From the NCBI RefSeq assembly GCF_001619615.1, contig NZ_LQQP01000006.1, positions 1-64,000 on the forward strand: DNA of 64,000 bases, written 5' to 3'. Both the position numbers and the translations under genes were made by a program. Below the pieces are notes generated by a model, which worked only from the letters and a program-made list of their open reading frames with translations, was not told the DNA's origin and did not search any database. Below, piece by piece: positions 1 to 8,591 of this stretch (positions are counted from its first letter, which is position 1; each line of letters begins with the position of its first letter). The DNA is from Microbacterium sp. T32 (GTDB lineage Bacteria > Actinomycetota > Actinomycetes > Actinomycetales > Microbacteriaceae).

Positions 1-337
1 CCCCCCCCCCCCCCCCCCCGGGCGTCGCGGTCGCGGGCGTCCGCGCGCCGTAACCGGGAGCGAGTGTACCGGGCGCGGGTGTCGCGCCGAGGAGGGGCTC
101 ACCCGGAGGGGTGTTTCGACCCCGACGGGGACCGCGGCCGCACCGCCGGACAGGCCACGGAACCGCGTCCCCCGTTCGGAGGACAACGATGACATTCGCG
201 GAAATTCGGGGTGACCGCGCCGCGTCCTCAGGAAACAATTCGTTCATACAGGGGTGATTCACGGGGTGAGTTCAGGCTGTTATCGTTCACCACGTGAACC
301 ACGATCCGGATGACCCGGAGAAAGGGGCCAAAGCACT
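1..337. other. Upstream region of first sugar transferase, with poly-C run and repeated GGGGTGA elements
   Basis: No convincing gene is seen here. The first 19 bases are all C. GGGGTGA occurs at 208-214, 251-257 and 263-269, the last two spaced 12 bp apart (about one helical turn). An inverted repeat GTTCAC-cac-GTGAAC sits at 285-299, just before the ribosome-binding site. A CATACA box (245-250) directly precedes the 251 element and could be a -10. This looks like a regulated promoter for the sugar transferase at 338; the assignment is inference. Confidence 0.5.
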
Positions 338-1909
338 GTGACGTCTGACCTCAAGGTCGGCGCGACACCGACGTCGCAGGGCGCCGTCGCCGACATCGAT
401 GATGTGGCGACAGCAACACCGATCCGCGCATCATTCCTCGACCGTGAACCGCGGGGCTCGGCGGCCACGCGCGACCGGTGGCGCCAGCGCTACCGGCGCA
501 ACCTCATCATCACCGACCTGGCCGCGCTGATCTGGGTCGTGTACGGCACCCAGTTGGCCTGGTTCGGTACCGGGAACGCGGCGATCGCGGCCAGTCACGA
601 CAGCCGGATCTCCGACCTGTCTTACTGGCTCTTCTCCGCCGTGCTGATCGTCGCGTGGATGTGGGCGCTCTCCTTCATCGATTCGCGCAGCGACCGCGTG
701 ATCGGCACGGGTTCGCAGGAGTACATCCGCATTGTCGACTCCAGCTTCCGCCTGTTCGGGACGATCGCGATCATCGCCTTCCTGACCCAGATCGACATCG
801 CCCGCGGATACCTCCTGATCAGTCTTCCCGTCGGCATCCTGGTCCTGGTCTTCACGCGGTGGCTCTGGCGCAAGTGGCTCGTCGTCCAGCGGTCGCGGGG
901 GAAGTACTCCGCCCACGTGCTGCTCGTCGGCTCCCTCCCCTCCGTGACACAGGTCGCCCGGGAATTCGCGCGCAACCCGAACGCCGGCTACCGCGTCGTC
1001 GGAGCGTGCGTCCCCAGCGGCAAGGTCGCCGACACGATCCCGGGGACGGACATCCCCGTCATGGGGCACGTGGGCGACGTGTCACGCGCGCTCCAGGTCA
1101 CCGGTGCGGACACGGTCGCCGTGACCAGTGCGGACGAGCTGCCCGCCGACAAGGTCAAGCAGATCTCCTGGAGTCTCGAGGCGGGCCGTCAGCACCTCGT
1201 GCTCGCGCCGAGCATCATCGACATCGCCGGCCCGCGACTGCACACGCGCCCGGTCGCCGGACTCCCCCTCATCCACGTCGAGACCCCGCGCTTCTCCCGC
1301 GGGCAGGTGTTCTTGAAGCGCACCGTCGACCTGGTCGCGAGCGTCATCGGCGTCATCCTCCTGAGCCCGGTCCTGGCGTTCCTCGCGATGGCCGTGCGCC
1401 TCTCGAGCGAGGGTCCGGTGTTCTTCCGGCAGAAGCGCGTCGGCTTCCGCGGTCGCGAGTTCACGATGATCAAGTTCCGTTCGATGGTCGTCAACGCCGA
1501 GGACATGCTGGAACAGCTCGCCAAGCAGGAGCGGGATGCCGGCAACGAAGTGCTCTTCAAGATGAAGAACGACCCGCGCGTCACGCCGATCGGTCGGATC
1601 ATGCGGAAGTTCAGCCTCGATGAGCTTCCCCAGCTGTTCAACGTGATCGGCGGATCGATGTCGCTCGTCGGCCCGCGACCGCCGCTGCCGTCCGAAGTCG
1701 CCCTCTACGCTGACCACGTGCACCGTCGATTCCTCGCGAAGCCCGGTATCACCGGTCTGTGGCAGGTGAGCGGTCGTTCGTCCCTGTCCTGGGAGGAGTC
1801 GGTGCGTCTGGATCTGTCGTACGTCGAGAACTGGACTCTCGTCGGCGACTTCGTGATCCTCGGCAAGACCGCCCGTGCCGCGCTGGCGCCGGGCGAGACG
1901 GCCGCGTGA
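338..1909 (+). CDS. Exopolysaccharide polyprenyl glycosylphosphotransferase (sugar transferase 1)
   Basis: A 523-residue membrane enzyme that should start exopolysaccharide repeat-unit synthesis by moving a sugar-1-phosphate from a UDP-sugar to undecaprenyl phosphate. Several membrane segments fill residues 50-190, followed by a nucleotide-binding-like middle domain. The last 200 residues are a bacterial sugar transferase domain with KFRSM, DELPQLFNV, LVGPRPPLP and PGITGLWQVSGRS motifs. The GTG start follows a GGAGAAAGGGG ribosome-binding site. A UDP-sugar dehydrogenase lies directly downstream, and a clear paralogue lies at 10896-12368. The family is certain; which sugar is transferred cannot be read. 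Confidence 0.93.
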   Translation: MTSDLKVGATPTSQGAVADIDDVATATPIRASFLDREPRGSAATRDRWRQRYRRNLIITDLAALIWVVYGTQLAWFGTGNAAIAASHDSRISDLSYWLFSAVLIVAWMWALSFIDSRSDRVIGTGSQEYIRIVDSSFRLFGTIAIIAFLTQIDIARGYLLISLPVGILVLVFTRWLWRKWLVVQRSRGKYSAHVLLVGSLPSVTQVAREFARNPNAGYRVVGACVPSGKVADTIPGTDIPVMGHVGDVSRALQVTGADTVAVTSADELPADKVKQISWSLEAGRQHLVLAPSIIDIAGPRLHTRPVAGLPLIHVETPRFSRGQVFLKRTVDLVASVIGVILLSPVLAFLAMAVRLSSEGPVFFRQKRVGFRGREFTMIKFRSMVVNAEDMLEQLAKQERDAGNEVLFKMKNDPRVTPIGRIMRKFSLDELPQLFNVIGGSMSLVGPRPPLPSEVALYADHVHRRFLAKPGITGLWQVSGRSSLSWEESVRLDLSYVENWTLVGDFVILGKTARAALAPGETAA

Positions 1910-1982
1910 ACTCCCCGCGCTCCCGCGTGGGTCGACGGCGTGGCACCCGCGCGCCGTCTCGGTACAGAGCTGGAGGAGACCC

Positions 1983-3308
1983 GTGCGTCTTTCTGTGATT
2001 GGTTGCGGATACCTGGGAGCCGTTCACGCGGCGGCGATGGCCTCGATCGGACACGAAGTGGTCGGAATCGACGTCGATGAGCGGAAGGTCGCCGCGCTCT
2101 CGAAGGGAGAGGCGCCGTTCTTCGAGCCCGGACTCCAGGAGATCCTCACCGAGGGCATCCAGTCGGGCCGCCTGTCGTTCACCACCGACATGTCCGCGGC
2201 GCAGGGCGCGAAGGTGCACTTCATCGGTGTCGGGACGCCGCAGCAGCCCGGTGGCTACGCGGCCGACCTCACCTACGTGCACGCGGCCGTGGACGGCCTG
2301 CTTCCCTTCCTCTCGGAAGGGGACATCGTCGCCGGAAAGTCGACCGTGCCGGTCGGTACGGCCGAGTCGCTCGCGCCTCGCGTATCCGAGCGAGGTGCGA
2401 CCCTCGTCTGGAACCCGGAGTTCCTGCGTGAGGGATGGGCCGTGCAGGACACGGTCGACCCCGACCGTCTCGTCGCGGGCGTGCCGAGCGCCGACGGCGG
2501 CCCGACCGAGGAGGGAGCCCGCACCGCCGACGTGCTGCGCGAGGTCTACCACCCGTCCGTCGCCAAGGGCACTCCGTTCATCGTCACGGACTACGCCACC
2601 GCGGAGCTCGTGAAGGTCTCGGCGAACGCGTTCCTCGCCACCAAGATCAGCTTCATCAACGCGATGGCCGAGATCGCGGAGGTGACCGGCGCCGACGTGA
2701 CCACTCTCGCCGACGCGATCGGTCACGACGCGCGCATCGGGCGTCGCTTCCTCGGTGCCGGCATCGGATTCGGCGGGGGCTGCCTGCCCAAGGACATCCG
2801 CGCGTTCTCGGCGCGGGCCGAAGAACTCGGCCGGGGCGAGTCCGTGGCCTTCCTCCGCGAGATCGACGCGATCAACCTCCGCCGCCGTGATCGCGCCGTC
2901 GATCTCACCGTCCAGGCCCTGGGCGGCTCGGTGTTCGAGAAGAAGGTCACCGTCCTCGGCGCCGCCTTCAAGCCGCACAGCGACGACATCCGCGACTCCC
3001 CCGCTCTCGACGTGGCGGTGCGCCTGCACGGGCTCGGCGCCGACGTCACCCTGACCGACCCGGCCGCGATCGAGAACGCCCGTCGCATCCACCCGCAGCT
3101 CACCTACGTCGAGGACCGCGACGAGGCCCTGCGCGACGCGGACGCCGTGATCGTCGTCACCGAGTGGGACGAGTACCGTCGCGAGCTCGACCCGGCGCAC
3201 GCCGCCGAGCTCACGGCCGGTCGCATCGTCGTCGACGGCCGGAACTGCCTGGATGCCGCCGCCTGGCGCTCCGCCGGCTGGACGTACTACGGCATGGGTC
3301 GCCCCTGA
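1983..3308 (+). CDS. UDP-glucose/GDP-mannose dehydrogenase family protein
   Basis: A 441-residue NAD-dependent dehydrogenase that oxidises a nucleotide sugar, probably UDP-glucose to UDP-glucuronate, giving an acidic sugar for surface polysaccharide. The N-terminus has the GCGYLG dinucleotide-binding loop. The catalytic cysteine is in GFGGGCLPKD, and the C-terminal domain carries the AFKPHSDDIRDSP motif. The GTG start is chosen because the Rossmann fold begins at once (VRLSVIGCGYLG) and a GGAGGAG site lies 5 nt upstream; longer frames add only low-complexity sequence. It probably forms an operon with the sugar transferase before it. UDP-glucose is favoured over GDP-mannose from the overall motifs, but not proven. 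Confidence 0.92.
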   Translation: MRLSVIGCGYLGAVHAAAMASIGHEVVGIDVDERKVAALSKGEAPFFEPGLQEILTEGIQSGRLSFTTDMSAAQGAKVHFIGVGTPQQPGGYAADLTYVHAAVDGLLPFLSEGDIVAGKSTVPVGTAESLAPRVSERGATLVWNPEFLREGWAVQDTVDPDRLVAGVPSADGGPTEEGARTADVLREVYHPSVAKGTPFIVTDYATAELVKVSANAFLATKISFINAMAEIAEVTGADVTTLADAIGHDARIGRRFLGAGIGFGGGCLPKDIRAFSARAEELGRGESVAFLREIDAINLRRRDRAVDLTVQALGGSVFEKKVTVLGAAFKPHSDDIRDSPALDVAVRLHGLGADVTLTDPAAIENARRIHPQLTYVEDRDEALRDADAVIVVTEWDEYRRELDPAHAAELTAGRIVVDGRNCLDAAAWRSAGWTYYGMGRP

Positions 3309-3324
3309 CCGACCCCGGAATGCA

Positions 3325-3353
3325 TGAACGCCCCGGCATCGCCGGGGCGTTCA
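3325..3353 (+). terminator. Rho-independent-type hairpin after the UDP-sugar dehydrogenase
   Basis: Perfect 13-bp arms TGAACGCCCCGGC and GCCGGGGCGTTCA around an ATC loop, 16 bp after the stop codon. There is no long T-tract, as is usual in high-GC actinobacteria. It separates the polysaccharide genes from the envelope-stress operon. Confidence 0.75.
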
Positions 3354-3491
3354 TCGTTGCGGCGGGCGCGGAAGAAACTTCCGGCCACGGCGTGACGAAA
3401 CACCCGCGGCGCACGTCTCACCAGTAAGCGAACACCGCTGCACCGGGATCGATGGGATCGCCGGGGCAGAACGTACTGGAAGGACACTCCG

Positions 3492-3965
3492 ATGGCTATC
3501 GAAGAGAAGCCCGCGGCATCCGTCGCCGCGTCGCAGACGTCGCGCGTCGACCGCGCGTTCACCGGCTCCGCCACACCCACCGCGGACACCGCAGGCAAGA
3601 CCACCATTGCCGACTCCGTCGTGGCCAAGGTCGCCGGTATCGCCGCGCGTGAGGTCGCCGGCGTGCACGCCCTCGGTGGCGGCGGCGCCCGCGCCTTCGG
3701 CGCGATCCGCGACGCGATCAACGCCACCGACCTGACGCAGGGCGTGAAGGTCGAGGTGGGCGAGACGCAGGCCGCAGCCGACCTCACCATCGTGGTCGAG
3801 TACCCGGCCCCCATCCAGGAGGTGGCCGAGCAGGTGCGCGCCCGCGTCGCCGGTGCCATCAGCCGCCTCGTCGGCCTCGAGGTCGTCGAGGTCAACGTCG
3901 ACGTCAACGACATCCACATCCCGGGTGACGATGACGACGACTCGACCCCCTCGCGCGTGTCATGA
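3492..3965 (+). CDS. Asp23/Gls24 family envelope stress protein
   Basis: A 157-residue soluble protein of the alkaline-shock (Asp23/Gls24) family, which in Gram-positives associates with the inner face of the membrane via AmaP and supports envelope homeostasis. The core runs from about residue 40 (TTIADSVVAKVAGIAAREVAGVHAL) to LEVVEVNVDVNDIHI near the end. Residues 1-35 are a variable, probably disordered head, and the tail is acidic (DDDDD). ATG start with GGAAGGAC upstream. First gene of a tightly coupled run of six genes to 5924, all joined by 4-bp or shorter overlaps except the last. Confidence 0.9.
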   Translation: MAIEEKPAASVAASQTSRVDRAFTGSATPTADTAGKTTIADSVVAKVAGIAAREVAGVHALGGGGARAFGAIRDAINATDLTQGVKVEVGETQAAADLTIVVEYPAPIQEVAEQVRARVAGAISRLVGLEVVEVNVDVNDIHIPGDDDDDSTPSRVS

Positions 3966-4150
3966 ACCCGACCGTCACCGGCGCCCTCGTCGGCCTCGTC
4001 CTGGCCGCGGCCGCGCTGATCTTCGGATTCTGGGGCTTCCTCCTGGTCGCCCTGTTCATGGCGATCGGTGCGGTCGTCGGTCGGATCGTCTCCGGACAGA
4101 TCGACATCCGCAGCATCGCCAACGCATTCTCGGGTCGGAGCACATCGTGA
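3962..4150 (+). CDS. Small DUF2273-like membrane protein
   Basis: A 62-residue hydrophobic protein with two membrane segments (about residues 6-25 and 27-47), of the small membrane type that accompanies Asp23 genes. Its ATG overlaps the previous stop by 4 bp (ATGA), showing translational coupling. The C-terminal 15 residues are polar. Role inferred from operon position: a membrane component of the Asp23 complex. Confidence 0.75.
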   Translation: MNPTVTGALVGLVLAAAALIFGFWGFLLVALFMAIGAVVGRIVSGQIDIRSIANAFSGRSTS

Positions 4151-4536
4151 CCACCGCGCTTCCCGGGGTGGCCTCCGCCATCCCGGGGGGCGGGGTCCCC
4201 GTGCGTACCGCAGGTCGAGTGGACGTCGCCGACCGCGTATTCCGCAAAGCGGCCGAGCAGGCCGCCGCCGAGACGATCGGTGTGGACCGCGCCGACGTGT
4301 CCGTCGACATCGCCGCGTCCCGCGACACCGTCGTGGTCCGCGTGCGGGCACCGTTCCCGATCCCGCGTCTGGACGACACCGAAGCCGTGCGCGCAGCGAC
4401 GCCCGTCCTGGAGGCGGCGCACGGCATCCAGCGCGACCTCCACGACCGCCTCACCCGCCTGTTCGGGCGTGAGGTGTCGCGCGTGGATCTGACCATCGCC
4501 GGGGCGACGACCCCGAAGAGAAGGAGGGTGAGATGA
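4147..4536 (+). CDS. Second Asp23-like protein
   Basis: A 129-residue protein starting at a GTG that overlaps the previous stop. After a short head it shows the Asp23 pattern in divergent form: GRVDVADRVFRKAAEQAAAE, a beta-rich middle (VSVDIAASRDTVVVRVRAPF) and RLFGREVSRVDLTIAG at the end. It lacks the Gly-Val motif of the first copy and ends in a basic KRRRVR tail. Probably a paralogous subunit of the same envelope complex. Family membership is inferred from pattern and operon. Confidence 0.7.
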   Translation: MTTALPGVASAIPGGGVPVRTAGRVDVADRVFRKAAEQAAAETIGVDRADVSVDIAASRDTVVVRVRAPFPIPRLDDTEAVRAATPVLEAAHGIQRDLHDRLTRLFGREVSRVDLTIAGATTPKRRRVR

Positions 4537-5123
4537 CGGATTCCGTTCTGCGCACCGTCGTGCGCCGCGAGACGCATTCGCCCCGCACCGGTGCGATGCT
4601 CGTCGTCGTCGTGCTGCTCATCCTCGCCGCCGTATACGCCGCGGTCGAGATCGCCCTGTCGCTCGCGGGCCGGCCGCCGTTGCTCGTGACGCCCGGGGCC
4701 GCCTTCGACGCCCTCGCCGGGCTGCCGTCCGCGCTCGTTCCCGCGGGGCAGATCGTCGTCGGTGCCGTCATCGCTCTCGTCGGCCTCATCGTGCTCGTGA
4801 TCGCGGTGGCCCCGGGCCGCCTCTCGCGGCACGAGATGGCATGGGGGGAGCGTGCCGTCGTCGTGGACAACGGCGTCGTGGCCTCCGCCCTCGCTCAGCA
4901 CCTGAGCCTGGCCTCCGGGATCGCTCGCGAGAACGTCGTCGTCGGTGTCGCGCACCGCGCCGTCGATGTGACCGTGCGTCCTCCCCTCGGCATCCCCGTG
5001 GATGCCGATCGCCTCCGTCAGATCGTGGAGGACGAGGTGGCGACCTACCGCCTGAGCCCGTCCGTACGCACGCATGTACGCGTGGCGCGTCCGGACGATA
5101 CCGGGAAGGAGAACTCCCGATGA
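4533..5123 (+). CDS. DUF6286-like membrane protein of the Asp23 operon
   Basis: A 196-residue protein with two membrane segments (about residues 21-45 and 68-92) and a soluble C-terminal alpha/beta region of about 95 residues containing ERAVVVDNGVVASALAQHL. This is an AmaP-like layout (membrane hairpin plus Asp23-like tail). It overlaps both neighbours by 4 bp. Likely a membrane anchor for the Asp23 proteins; function inferred from layout and context. Confidence 0.72.
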   Translation: MTDSVLRTVVRRETHSPRTGAMLVVVVLLILAAVYAAVEIALSLAGRPPLLVTPGAAFDALAGLPSALVPAGQIVVGAVIALVGLIVLVIAVAPGRLSRHEMAWGERAVVVDNGVVASALAQHLSLASGIARENVVVGVAHRAVDVTVRPPLGIPVDADRLRQIVEDEVATYRLSPSVRTHVRVARPDDTGKENSR

Positions 5124-5707
5124 GGAACACCAACCGCGCCCTCAACCGCATCGTGCTGTTCATCGTGGCCGCCGTCCTGCTCGCCTTCGGCGCTCTCGTC
5201 ATCGCTGTCGCCGCGGTGCCGGGCTGGGCCGACGCGTGGACACGGACCGCCGACGGCATCCGCGGCTGGGCCGAGGGTATCGGCGAACCCGCCTTCGGAA
5301 TCGGTGCCATCGCCGCCCTCGCGGTGATCGCACTCGTGCTCGTGCTCATCGCCGTGGGCGCCGTGCGCGGGAAGCGCCGTGTCCCGCTCCAGTCCACCGG
5401 CACGGAGAGCGACACGGGTCGCATCACCGTTACGGACGGCTTCGCCGCCGCCGCGCTGAAGAACTCGCTCGACGAGCGCGACGAGATCCTCGTCTCGCGC
5501 ATCGCGTCGAACGAGGTCCGCAAGGAGACGGTGCTGCACGTCAGCGTCACGCCTCGACAGAACACGTCTCCCCGCCGCATCGCGGAAGACGTGGACACGC
5601 TCGTGACCAACCTCGCGACCCTGACCGGCCAGCAGTTCCGCACCTTCGTCTCCGTGCACTCGAGCCTGCGCGCGAAGCTCGCCCACGATCAGAAGCGTCT
5701 GCAATAG
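5120..5707 (+). CDS. AmaP-like alkaline-shock membrane anchor protein
   Basis: A 195-residue protein with two N-terminal membrane segments (about residues 10-33 and 60-85). The soluble C-terminal half is beta-rich (TGRITVTDGFAAAALKNSL to LTGQQFRTFVSVHSSL) and resembles an Asp23-type fold. ATG start overlaps the previous stop (ATGA), which decides against a longer frame beginning at 4841. With the preceding gene this makes two membrane-anchored Asp23-like proteins in one operon. Confidence 0.72.
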   Translation: MRNTNRALNRIVLFIVAAVLLAFGALVIAVAAVPGWADAWTRTADGIRGWAEGIGEPAFGIGAIAALAVIALVLVLIAVGAVRGKRRVPLQSTGTESDTGRITVTDGFAAAALKNSLDERDEILVSRIASNEVRKETVLHVSVTPRQNTSPRRIAEDVDTLVTNLATLTGQQFRTFVSVHSSLRAKLAHDQKRLQ

Positions 5708-5717
5708 GAGGGATGCC

Positions 5718-5924
5718 ATGCGCAACCGCATCATCGCCGTGGGCGTCGTCGGCGTCGCGGCCTACGTCCTCGGCACGCGTGCCGGCCGCGTCCAGGTGAA
5801 GAGTCGCGAGTCGGTCGGGCACCAGCTGGTCCGCCTGTGGGACGACCCGCGCTCGCGCCGACGTCGGGCCGCCGCGAAGGCGGAGAAGAGGGCGACGAAG
5901 GCGCTCCGGAAGCTCCGCCACTAG
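5718..5924 (+). CDS. Small basic protein with N-terminal membrane segment
   Basis: A 68-residue protein: one hydrophobic helix at the N-terminus (residues 4-18), then a strongly basic tail (RSRRRRAAAKAEKRATKALRKL). It starts 10 bp after the previous gene behind an AGGAGG site and closes the operon, ending 20 bp before a strong terminator hairpin. Similar tiny YtxH-like proteins end Asp23 operons in related organisms; function unknown. Confidence 0.7.
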   Translation: MRNRIIAVGVVGVAAYVLGTRAGRVQVKSRESVGHQLVRLWDDPRSRRRRAAAKAEKRATKALRKLRH

Positions 5925-5944
5925 AGCAGGCGCGATCAGCGCGT

Positions 5945-5982
5945 CGAACGGGGGAGGGTGCTGGGCACTCCTCCCCCGTTCG
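5945..5982 (+). terminator. Terminator of the Asp23 operon
   Basis: Perfect 12-bp arms CGAACGGGGGAG and CTCCCCCGTTCG with a 14-nt loop, 20 bp after the last stop codon of the operon. Confidence 0.75.
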
Positions 5983-6024
5983 GGTTCGCGCGGGCTCCCT
6001 GTGGAGGGAGCGCACCTCCTGTCG

Positions 6025-6041
6025 CATGCGCATGTAAAAAT
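6025..6041 (+). promoter_or_regulatory. Putative operator and -10 region, shared with the XRE gene at 10281
   Basis: Contains the perfect palindrome CATGCGCATG (6025-6034) running into TAAAAAT (6035-6041), a plausible -10. The pattern CATG-nn-CATGTAAA-n-AT is repeated at 10587-10603 in front of the XRE regulator, with 14 of 17 positions identical. Likely a regulator-binding site; inference from two copies. Confidence 0.5.
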
Positions 6042-6062
6042 GCCCTCGACAGAAAGGCTGCG

Positions 6063-6245
6063 ATGTTCTTCCCGCACCATCCCCCCTCCCCCTCGGCTGA
6101 CAGGTCTCCCATCCCTCGCGACGACGGGACCGCCGACGGCTTCCCCCCGGGATGCCCTCGATGCCTGCACACACTCCAGCCCCGGCGCCGCGCGTCGTCG
6201 GACGTGTGGGCGTGCCCCGGATGCGAGCTCGTTCGCATCGCGTGA
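6063..6245 (+). CDS. Small zinc-ribbon-like protein
   Basis: A 60-residue protein with two CxxC knuckles, CPRC and CPGC, separated by 15 residues in the C-terminal half, giving a probable zinc ribbon. The N-terminal 25 residues are rich in Pro, Ser and His. ATG start with AGAAAGG 6 nt upstream, and a candidate promoter/operator 22 bp upstream that resembles the one before the XRE gene at 10281. No function can be assigned. Its short length makes the call moderate; the paired knuckles and promoter support it. Confidence 0.6.
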   Translation: MFFPHHPPSPSADRSPIPRDDGTADGFPPGCPRCLHTLQPRRRASSDVWACPGCELVRIA

Positions 6246-6254
6246 CCCGCCAGC

Positions 6255-6260
6255 TACGCT
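6255..6260 (+). promoter_or_regulatory. -10 box of a leaderless transcript (AarF-like gene)
   Basis: TACGCT lies 6 nt before the GTG at 6267, so the start codon coincides with the expected transcription start and no ribosome-binding site is present. Confidence 0.6.
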
Positions 6261-6266
6261 GACCCC

Positions 6267-8270
6267 GTGGTCGTCACCCTCCTCATCGCCCTCGTGGCGA
6301 TCGTCTGCGCGATCCTCGTGGGCTTCGTCGCCCGTCAGATCCTCGGGACCGCCGTCGGGTGGCCGCGCAGCATCGTGGTCGGCCTCCTGGTCTTCTTCCT
6401 CGGCGTCCCGGTCGCGGGATGGGTGCTCCGCCAGACCGGGATGCCGGATGGTGCGACGCTCGCGGCGGACGACGTCTGGCTCTGGATCGGGCTCATAGCC
6501 CTCTCGGTGAGCTGGGTCTTCGCTCTCGGTGTCGCCGCCCTGGTCGCGAGCGAGGCGATCTTTCCGACGCGGCCTCTGCCGAATCCGATCGATGTGATCC
6601 GCGCCGCGCTCCGTCAACGCAAGCGCACGCGTCGCTATCTGGAGATCCTGGCGATCGCCTCGCGACACGGCGTGGGCTGGCTGTTCCACGGCGGCCATTC
6701 GCGCGTGGAACAGCAACTGAGCACCTCGGAGGAGCGGGCCCGCGCGATCGTCGCCACGATCAATGACGCCGGGGTCAGTTTCGTCAAGCTCGGCCAGGTG
6801 CTCTCGACGCGCCGCGACCTCATCCCGGAGCCGTACCTGAGCGCTCTGGCGTCCCTCCAGACGAACGCCACGACCCTCCGATGGGAGATGGTCCGCGAGG
6901 TCATCGAGACCGACCTCGGCCGCCCCGTCGATGAGATCTTCGCCGAGATCGACCGTGAGCCCCTCGCCGCCGCATCAGTGGCACAGGTGCATCGCGCGGT
7001 CCTGCACGATGGGACCCGCGTCGTGGTGAAGGTGCAGCGGCCCGCCGCGCGGGCGCAGGTGGAGGCGGATGCCGACATCATCGGACGATTGGCGCATCGC
7101 GCCCAGGCGCGCACCCGGGTGGGTCGCGATCTTCACATCGAGTCCGTCGCCCGGGGGTTCACCACGACCCTGCTGGAGGAGCTCGACTACCGCATCGAAG
7201 CCCGCAACACCGAGATGATCCGCGCGACGATCGAGCGCATCGACGACGCCGAGCCCGCCCGACGGGGATTCGTCACCGTGCCGGCCGCCTTCCCCGATGC
7301 CTCCAGCACCCGTGTCCTCACCATGGAGTTCGTCGACGGTGCCGCGCTCAGCGACTCCGCCGACCACCTGGCGTCGCTGAGCGCAGAGCAGCGCGACCAT
7401 CTCGCCCAGGTCCTGATGACGACGGTCATCGAACAGATCCTCGTCTACGGCGTCTTCCACGCCGACCTGCACCCCGGCAATGTGCTTCTCACCGCCGACG
7501 GAACGCTCGGTCTGATCGACTTCGGCGCGGTCGGCATCATCGAACGCAGCCGCCGCCAGCACATGACGGCGTTCCTCCTCGCGGCCCTGAGCGAGAACGA
7601 CGTCGCGGCGACAGACGCGCTCCTGCTCATCGTCGATGCCCCCGACGACGTGGATCTGGATGCCTTCCGCCACGACGTCGGCGTCGTCCTCACCGCCGAA
7701 CACGTGCGAAGTGCAGGGCAGGGGTCGATCTTCACGCGGATCGTGGACGTCATCCGGCAGCACCGCATCGCCCTGCCGGGGGAACTGGCATCCGCCCTGC
7801 GCAGCTTCGCGACGCTGGAGGGATGCCTCCGCGTGATCGTCGAGGACTACGACATGGTCGGTCGCGCCCTGCCGCTGATGCCGGCGCTCCTCCGTCGGAC
7901 GATCTCACTGAGCCGCCTCGCGACCGACCTCCAGGCGACGGGGGTGATCTCCCTCGCTCGCCTCCAGCGGATGCCGCAACGACTCGAAGCCCTGCTCACG
8001 GGCATCGAGCGCGGTTCGATCGGCATCACCCTGCGCTCGGACGACGGCACGGACACCAGTGGCATCCTGAGCAGGATCACCTCGGAGCTCGCCACGACGC
8101 TGGTCTCGATCGCCGCCGTCGTCATTGCCGTCGTGCTCGTCGTGTCGGGCGGTGGCCCGGTCCTCGGGGGCTCGGTGACGCTGTTCGCCATCCTCGGCGC
8201 CGTGATCGGACTGTTCGGCTTCCTCGGCCTTCTTCGCGTCGTACGGCGAACCTTCGCTCGGCGGAGATGA
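6267..8270 (+). CDS. AarF/UbiB/ABC1 family protein kinase-like protein
   Basis: A 667-residue membrane-associated member of the UbiB atypical kinase family, which in other bacteria supports isoprenoid lipid (quinone) metabolism. Four hydrophobic segments lie before residue 110. The kinase-like core carries the family signature KLGQVLSTRRDLIP near residue 173, the nucleotide-binding lysine region VVVKVQRP, and HADLHPGNVLL with LIDFGAVG as catalytic and metal loops. Two more membrane segments lie at the C-terminus. It starts at a leaderless GTG. Typical length for the long actinobacterial form. The substrate is unknown even in characterised relatives. Confidence 0.9.
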   Translation: MVVTLLIALVAIVCAILVGFVARQILGTAVGWPRSIVVGLLVFFLGVPVAGWVLRQTGMPDGATLAADDVWLWIGLIALSVSWVFALGVAALVASEAIFPTRPLPNPIDVIRAALRQRKRTRRYLEILAIASRHGVGWLFHGGHSRVEQQLSTSEERARAIVATINDAGVSFVKLGQVLSTRRDLIPEPYLSALASLQTNATTLRWEMVREVIETDLGRPVDEIFAEIDREPLAAASVAQVHRAVLHDGTRVVVKVQRPAARAQVEADADIIGRLAHRAQARTRVGRDLHIESVARGFTTTLLEELDYRIEARNTEMIRATIERIDDAEPARRGFVTVPAAFPDASSTRVLTMEFVDGAALSDSADHLASLSAEQRDHLAQVLMTTVIEQILVYGVFHADLHPGNVLLTADGTLGLIDFGAVGIIERSRRQHMTAFLLAALSENDVAATDALLLIVDAPDDVDLDAFRHDVGVVLTAEHVRSAGQGSIFTRIVDVIRQHRIALPGELASALRSFATLEGCLRVIVEDYDMVGRALPLMPALLRRTISLSRLATDLQATGVISLARLQRMPQRLEALLTGIERGSIGITLRSDDGTDTSGILSRITSELATTLVSIAAVVIAVVLVVSGGGPVLGGSVTLFAILGAVIGLFGFLGLLRVVRRTFARRR

Positions 8271-8302
8271 CATACCGCATTTCGTCGCGGCGCGGCAGTC
8301 TC

Positions 8303-8330
8303 TTCAGGAACCTCATCGGACCGCTACAGT
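8303..8330 (+). promoter_or_regulatory. Candidate promoter of the 56-residue protein
   Basis: TTCAGG and TACAGT separated by 16 bp, with the -10 ending 49 bp before the ATG at 8380, which has its own AAAGGAGA site. Unlike many genes here, this one would have an ordinary leader. Confidence 0.4.
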
Positions 8331-8379
8331 TTCACCCAGTTACCCGTTGTGCACCACCGGACTCCAAAGGAGAAGTCCC

Positions 8380-8550
8380 ATGGTTCTTGTCATCGTTGCC
8401 GTGGTCATCGGCATCGCCACCTGGATCGTCGCGGCGCTGGCCGCCGGAATCGGACTCGGCCGCATGATCGCCCGAGCCGACACCGAGGAAGCGCGGACGC
8501 TCGACGCCGCGCCCTCGCCTGCCTCGCTGAGCGCCGCGATCACCCTGTGA
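8380..8550 (+). CDS. Small single-span membrane protein
   Basis: A 56-residue protein with one long hydrophobic helix (residues 2-27) and a short polar tail with an Asp-Glu-Glu stretch. It starts at ATG behind a strong AAAGGAGA site with 6-nt spacing. Nothing in it points to a function; it stands alone between the AarF-like and VanZ genes. Confidence 0.65.
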   Translation: MVLVIVAVVIGIATWIVAALAAGIGLGRMIARADTEEARTLDAAPSPASLSAAITL

Positions 8551-8591
8551 TCGCGTGACCTCGCCCGGGCGTCCGCGATGATCGGGATGCC

